Shown here one piece after another: positions 29,964-34,131 of a stretch of DNA of 34,131 nucleotides (position 1 is its first letter; each line of letters opens with the position of its first letter). The stretch is from NCBI GenBank assembly GCA_964436345.1, contig CAYTCC010000004.1, positions 1 through 34,131 on the forward strand, in the 5' to 3' direction. The translations under genes and the position numbers were made by a program. Under the pieces are notes generated by a model. It was not told the DNA's origin. It saw only the letters and a program-made list of their open reading frames with translations, and searched no databases. This stretch comes from GCA-002694895 sp964436345. Lineage in GTDB: Bacteria > Chloroflexota > Dehalococcoidia > Lucifugimonadales > GCA-002694895.

Positions 29964-31715
29964 TTATGCGATACCATCAAAAACCAAATTGGATGGATGA
30001 TCAGAATCATGATAAATAATTTGATTAGCGTTTACAAAATCAGTCGTTGGATATTTATTATTTTTCAAATTGGTATTTGTAGCATAAGCCGGAAAATTAC
30101 TAGATGAAATTTGCAAACGCAATTTCATACAAGGATTTAATTTAATACTTATTGGTCCTAAATCAATACAATATTGATATATCTCATTAGGATTAATAAA
30201 TCTTTTCTTATCTAATCCTCCTGCAAAACTTGCTCTTAATATCCCATCAGATATATTCCATGATTTACCAGCTTGATCCACATAACATAACCTGGCAGTC
30301 CAATCAGTATCTTCAGCTGTAGAAGAAGCAAATAAATTCACTTTCACATTTCCGGATACTTCCAAATGATTTTCTAATACTTCAGTTGTATATATCAAAA
30401 CATCTTTTCTTTTCTCAACTTCTTCTTGCCCGTGAACTCCAGTTTCAAAATAACCAGGAACTCCACCTAAATGTGCTCCGCCAATTGTAATAACTGGATC
30501 TTTAGGGTCATATATATATTGATCAGGATTTTCACTCTTAGGGATAAGGAAATTTAATTTTCCTTCCATACTTTGATTAGCATCTCCATTACTGTGTAAA
30601 TAAAAAGTTAATTTACTTGTATTTTCAGGAGGCCAGTTGTACGAGGTTTTCCACTCATTCTCAATCATAGTGTAATATTTAACTCGGTGAGAATCACTAT
30701 ACTCATGTCCTTGAAGCCAATGATCATACCAATTTAACATTATTCCCTGAATATCAATAGCTTCACCTGAAGCTTTATTACCAAAATGTTTTTGTCCGGC
30801 AAGAGGTTTGGGCATTGGCTCATGTGTCCAGGGGCCCAAAAGCAATTGTTGATATTTAGATATCTCATCATCAGAATTCTGATCCATTCCTGTAAAACAT
30901 CTAACAGTACCTCGTAAAAACCCATCATACCAACCTCCCATATTTAAAACCGGAATATTTATTCTATCAAAGTATTCTTTAGGGCTAGTTTTTTTCCAGT
31001 AATCATCATACGAATCATGTTCGATCCAATCATTATAAAAATTTCCAATTTCTTTGAAAGGCGGCAAGCTTTTTAAAGGGGAAGTCAAACTTTCTGCATC
31101 AGTATTATCTAAATTCCATTTAGCTAATTCTTTCCTCTCATTTAAATTTTGAGATTTACGTTTTATATCATCTAATACCAAACCCCCAACAGTCCAATGA
31201 GTCATCCAGTAAAATTGTAAAACTCCCCCCAAATAAGTCCAGCTGTCAAAATAAGAATCTGAGGTTACTCCTGGAATTATAGTTTTTAAAGAAGGATGTT
31301 CAGATGCAGCAGCTAGCCATTGTGTTGCTCCGTGATAAGATATACCAAACATTCCTATATTTCCATCGCACCACTCTTGATTAGTAATCCATTCAAGTGT
31401 ATCGTAGCCATCGGATAATTCATTAAAAAAAGGATCAAACTCTCCATCTGAGGTATGCTTCCCTCTAACATCTTGGATAACAACTACATAACCTCTTTGA
31501 ATAGCTCTTAAAGGATCCATATATAATGAATGATATCTTGGTTTGTTTTTTCCATACGGGATTCTGCTAAGTAAAATAGGATATTGGCCTTTTTCTGCAG
31601 GGGAATAAATATCTGAATACAATATTGTTCCATCTCTCATTTCAGAAGATACATTTATTTGTACATTCATTTCGGCTTTATCAAAAAACTCGTTTTTATT
31701 ATTTTGATTACTCAT
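29964..31715 (-). CDS. CocE/NonD-family serine hydrolase (X-Pro dipeptidyl-peptidase/esterase)
   Basis: The 583-residue protein starts at ATG 31715 (AAGGGATAG upstream); a TTG start 12 codons earlier is less likely. It opens with the MRDGTILYSDIYSP strand typical of the family, then VIQDVRGKHTSDGEF and the nucleophile elbow GISYHGATQW (Ser126). The C-terminal jelly-roll domain follows. Family members hydrolyse esters or amides such as cocaine and X-Pro dipeptides. No signal peptide is visible. The gene is divergent from the M19-like dipeptidase. Confidence 0.9.
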   Translation of the reverse strand: MSNQNNKNEFFDKAEMNVQINVSSEMRDGTILYSDIYSPAEKGQYPILLSRIPYGKNKPRYHSLYMDPLRAIQRGYVVVIQDVRGKHTSDGEFDPFFNELSDGYDTLEWITNQEWCDGNIGMFGISYHGATQWLAAASEHPSLKTIIPGVTSDSYFDSWTYLGGVLQFYWMTHWTVGGLVLDDIKRKSQNLNERKELAKWNLDNTDAESLTSPLKSLPPFKEIGNFYNDWIEHDSYDDYWKKTSPKEYFDRINIPVLNMGGWYDGFLRGTVRCFTGMDQNSDDEISKYQQLLLGPWTHEPMPKPLAGQKHFGNKASGEAIDIQGIMLNWYDHWLQGHEYSDSHRVKYYTMIENEWKTSYNWPPENTSKLTFYLHSNGDANQSMEGKLNFLIPKSENPDQYIYDPKDPVITIGGAHLGGVPGYFETGVHGQEEVEKRKDVLIYTTEVLENHLEVSGNVKVNLFASSTAEDTDWTARLCYVDQAGKSWNISDGILRASFAGGLDKKRFINPNEIYQYCIDLGPISIKLNPCMKLRLQISSSNFPAYATNTNLKNNKYPTTDFVNANQIIYHDSDHPSNLVFDGIA

Positions 31716-31817
31716 ATTACTATCCCTTTTGTAAAATATGCTGTTTGACAAAATTTATATTAACAATATATTTATAATTAAATATTTTTATAATACTACA
31801 TATTAAAGGATAACCAA

Positions 31818-33038
31818 ATGTCTATGAAAAGAAAGCAAATCTTATCCAAAGAAGAAGCTCTGGAATTACATCATAAAACTCTTGTAATAGATTCTCAGCA
31901 GCCTCCTGCAACAAATGGATTTTTATTTAATAGCAACATGAAAATTAAATTAAATGAATTAGAGCAAAAGGGGTACAAAAGAAATCAGGCCGCAGGAGTA
32001 CTTGCAAGTATGGCTGCTATGGAAATTCATAAAACTGATGATGCAAAAAAAGAATACCTTGAATTATGGGATAAAGCAGGTGTTAATGTATGTAGTGCCA
32101 CTTATGCAGGCCCACCCTCAGGTCTTAAGGACGTAGATGCAGCTTTTGAAACTTCAGTCAGAGGGATTGCTCAGGCCAGAGGTATAATTGATTCTTTAGA
32201 TGGCGAACTAAGGCTTGTGCTTAAAGCAGAAGATATAGAAGAAACTTATGCTGAAGGAAAACGAGGATTAATTTTAGATTTCCAAGACACATTAGCTTTT
32301 GGTATAAACTTAGATCGAGTTGATACTTTTTATCATTTAGGTTTGAGAGTTGTGCAATTAACTTATAATTTAAGTAATTTTGTAGGTGATGGCTGTACAG
32401 AATTAACAAAATCTGGATTAACTTACTTTGGTAAATCTATGGTTGAAAAACTTAATTCTTTAAATATGGCTGTTGATGTAAGTCATTGTAGTCAGCAGGT
32501 AGGATGGGATGCACTAGAGATATCAACTAGTCCAATCATAATTACTCATTCAAATAGTAATACTATTGCAAAACATGACAGAGCTAAGGATGATGATCTT
32601 GCTAAAGCTGTAGCTGCTGCAGGCGGATTTTTTGGTGTAACTATTGTTCCGGGATTTATGCAAGAAAATGAACATTTAGGAACTTTAGATGATTTTGCAA
32701 CGCAAGTTGACCATTTAGTTAATGTTATGGGAATTGACCATGTTGGCATTGGAAGTGATATATGTGGAAATGGCCCAGAAACAGGGTCAATGATTGAATA
32801 TCCTGAATCCATGCCTGGCACAATAGGAGAACAAAGAAGAAATCCAGATGTATTTGACTGGTCTGGATTCAGAGAAGAACATCGAATTAGTGATGAATAT
32901 AGAATAAAAGATTTTAAAAATTTTGGAGACTGGTCTAATTTGACAGTAAAGTTGGCAGAAAAAGGATTCAATGAAGAGGAATTAAAGAAATTATTAGGCT
33001 TAAATTATCTGAGGTATTTTAAGGAAGTTATTGGGTGA
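31818..33038 (+). CDS. Membrane (renal) dipeptidase family M19-like protein with altered metal site
   Basis: The 406-residue protein has the M19 fold: GLRVVQLTYNLSNFVGDGC, DVSHCS (His223) and ITHSNS (His244), and VGIGSD, with the 21-residue His-His spacing of the human enzyme. However, the first-metal ligands differ. The family's DGHND motif (His, Asp) reads DSQQP (Gln27, Pro29), and the bridging Glu aligns with Gln156. Three ligands of the usual two-metal centre are therefore missing, so the enzyme may use one metal, have a changed reaction, or be inactive. It is coupled to the GNAT gene by a GTGA overlap and has no signal peptide. Confidence 0.85.
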   Translation: MSMKRKQILSKEEALELHHKTLVIDSQQPPATNGFLFNSNMKIKLNELEQKGYKRNQAAGVLASMAAMEIHKTDDAKKEYLELWDKAGVNVCSATYAGPPSGLKDVDAAFETSVRGIAQARGIIDSLDGELRLVLKAEDIEETYAEGKRGLILDFQDTLAFGINLDRVDTFYHLGLRVVQLTYNLSNFVGDGCTELTKSGLTYFGKSMVEKLNSLNMAVDVSHCSQQVGWDALEISTSPIIITHSNSNTIAKHDRAKDDDLAKAVAAAGGFFGVTIVPGFMQENEHLGTLDDFATQVDHLVNVMGIDHVGIGSDICGNGPETGSMIEYPESMPGTIGEQRRNPDVFDWSGFREEHRISDEYRIKDFKNFGDWSNLTVKLAEKGFNEEELKKLLGLNYLRYFKEVIG

Positions 33039-33514
33039 TCATATTTAATGACAAATTTTTTATAATCAGACTTGGTAAAAATTCTGATTTAAAAGAAATA
33101 AAAAATATTGATGAATCTTTAAAAACAACAATCAATAAAAATGAACAGATTCAAAAATATAATTCTTTAAAGCAAGCTATCAAAAATAAAAATTTAATTA
33201 TTTCATCGACAAAATCAACGATTATAGGATATTTATGGTATGAATATCTTTGGGGATATATTCCATTTATATCTTTAATAAGAATACATAAAGCATATCA
33301 CCGAAAAGGGATAGGTGAAAAAATGATTAAATTTTTAGAAAGAAAAATGAAGAAAATGAAAGTAGAAAGAATATTAAGTTCTACTGAAGTTGGAAATTCA
33401 GTAGCAATAAAATTTCATCAAAATATTGGATTTAAAGAATGTGGATACTTTGAATTATCTGAATGGGAACCAAACAGAGAATTATTCTTTGAAAAATTAT
33501 TAACTAAATCTTAA
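33035..33514 (+). CDS. GNAT-family N-acetyltransferase
   Basis: The 159-residue protein starts with GTG 33035, overlapping the dipeptidase stop (GTGA). The acetyl-CoA loop is RIHKAYHRKGIGEKMI (R/QxxGxG/A), preceded by a strand (YLWYEYLWGYIPFISLI) and followed by VERILSSTEVGNSVAIKFHQNIGF, typical of RimI-like acetyltransferases. It acts in the cytoplasm on an amine of unknown identity. Coupling with the dipeptidase-like protein suggests acetylation of an amino acid or peptide product. Confidence 0.88.
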   Translation: MIIFNDKFFIIRLGKNSDLKEIKNIDESLKTTINKNEQIQKYNSLKQAIKNKNLIISSTKSTIIGYLWYEYLWGYIPFISLIRIHKAYHRKGIGEKMIKFLERKMKKMKVERILSSTEVGNSVAIKFHQNIGFKECGYFELSEWEPNRELFFEKLLTKS

Positions 33515-34131
33515 TATATGGATAACCACCATTTAAAAAATGTTTAATCTTTCCCTCGTTATTTCTTACAAACGATACTGACTGTCCATCATAAAGAGTC
33601 ATAAAACTATCTTCACTAACAGGGACTAAAGTTAATTTTTCAGGAACAGCTTCGAGTCTGCTTGGAGCATTAATACATAATTTTCCCTTTTCAATAATTA
33701 CTTCTGAAATTCCTTGCCTAAATTCATATTTACCTAAATATTCTGTCAATATTTCCTCAGAAGAAAATTTGTTATCAATATTAAATTCCAATGGATCGTT
33801 TAAGCTTTCTCTAAAAACTTTTCCTCTCATAATATTTAAAATAATTTCAGCCAAATTTCCTGATTTAACTTCATTTTTATTAACTAAAACTACAACTCCA
33901 GATTTTTCAGATGGGATCATAATAGAAAATGTACTGACACCTGGTAAGCCTCCAGAATGTTTAATAACTTTCATATCATCAGCATAAGAAACCCAATAAC
34001 CGTAACCATAGCCCCAGCCTGAATTTCCAAATGGCATATTTACATTTTGTATTTTGTTTAATGATTCAGAATTCAGATTCAATCTTGAATCTTTGAAATT
34101 CATAGTTTGAATCTGATACAAAGATAAATCA
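33504..34131 (-). CDS. Serine beta-lactamase-family protein, C-terminal part (truncated by window end)
   Basis: The frame is open to the window edge, so the N-terminus with the SxxK motif lies outside. What remains (about 208 codons) has the WGYGYGYWV strand and the HSGG motif (KTG-equivalent) with VIKHSGGLPGVSTF, followed by a family C-terminal beta extension, and VVVLVNKN. Class-C-type esterases, D-aminopeptidases and penicillin-binding proteins share this. Its 3' end overlaps the GNAT gene by 11 bases, tail to tail. Confidence 0.85.
   Translation of the reverse strand, partial: DLSLYQIQTMNFKDSRLNLNSESLNKIQNVNMPFGNSGWGYGYGYWVSYADDMKVIKHSGGLPGVSTFSIMIPSEKSGVVVLVNKNEVKSGNLAEIILNIMRGKVFRESLNDPLEFNIDNKFSSEEILTEYLGKYEFRQGISEVIIEKGKLCINAPSRLEAVPEKLTLVPVSEDSFMTLYDGQSVSFVRNNEGKIKHFLNGGYPYIKI

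Noticed and set aside
1..34131. Mobile element, prophage, tRNA, rRNA or CRISPR
   Set aside because: No transposase, integrase, terminal repeats, phage structural genes, cloverleaf sequences or spacer arrays were recognised by reading both strands; short tRNAs could still have been missed by eye.

Overview
The window is 34.1 kb of AT-rich bacterial DNA (roughly 30% G+C by eye). It is densely coded, with mostly short intergenic gaps and many genes that abut or overlap by 1 to 11 bases. No rRNA, tRNA, CRISPR array, phage module or insertion sequence is visible. Gene content (two PlsY-type acyltransferases, UmuDC, RarA, an FtsZ-family gene, and many hydrolases of small organic and amide substrates) fits a free-living, low-GC, probably marine bacterium. 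A Chloroflexota/SAR202-like (Dehalococcoidia) origin is my best guess, but it is an inference from gene families and not a phylogenetic result.

Layout. 1-401: an open frame with an EDNS repeat that runs into the antisense of a truncated D-threonine-aldolase-like gene, probably a rearrangement junction. 479-2030 (-): a sodium/solute symporter under a TPP riboswitch whose translational expression platform can be read. 2124-9286 (+): a compact run of TPP-dependent enzyme, Zn-ribbon protein, S51 peptidase, MFS exporter, bicupin, ACT-malic enzyme and M55 D-aminopeptidase. 9283-14201 (-): extended SDR, PlsY-like protein, MetE-like protein, HAD hydrolase and RarA. 14345-17221: a small hypothetical, a PIG-L deacetylase and an ATP-grasp ligase preceded by a cysteine-codon leader peptide and terminator, a Cys-rich miniprotein, and a Cys-less HesB-like protein. 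17223-20284: a frameshifted membrane protein, a penicillin-acylase-type Ntn hydrolase and a 41-residue Cys-rich protein. 20287-22800: UmuDC with an SOS-type operator, a canonical PlsY and a small membrane protein. 22865-25692 (+): a catabolic cassette of alpha/beta hydrolase, two-subunit TPP decarboxylase and cyclase-like hydrolase. 25696-28071 (-): alpha/beta hydrolase, cupin, and an FtsZ-family gene with the same SOS-type operator as umuDC. 28119-34131: gamma-glutamyltransferase, CocE/NonD hydrolase, M19-like dipeptidase lacking metal ligands, GNAT acetyltransferase, and a truncated serine beta-lactamase-family protein.

How it fits together. The genes point to scavenging of peptides, D-amino-acid compounds and small carboxylates. 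Thiamine appears to be a managed nutrient: a riboswitch-controlled importer lies beside, and near, TPP-dependent enzymes. The most interesting parts are regulatory. (1) A probably leaderless 16-codon leader peptide with three consecutive Cys codons, a possible antiterminator and a strong terminator sits just before an ATP-grasp ligase and PIG-L deacetylase pair, suggesting cysteine-responsive attenuation of a possible thiol or cysteine-conjugate pathway. (2) An identical 14-bp palindrome overlaps the -10 region of both umuDC and an FtsZ-family gene, suggesting DNA-damage control of a cell-division-type GTPase.
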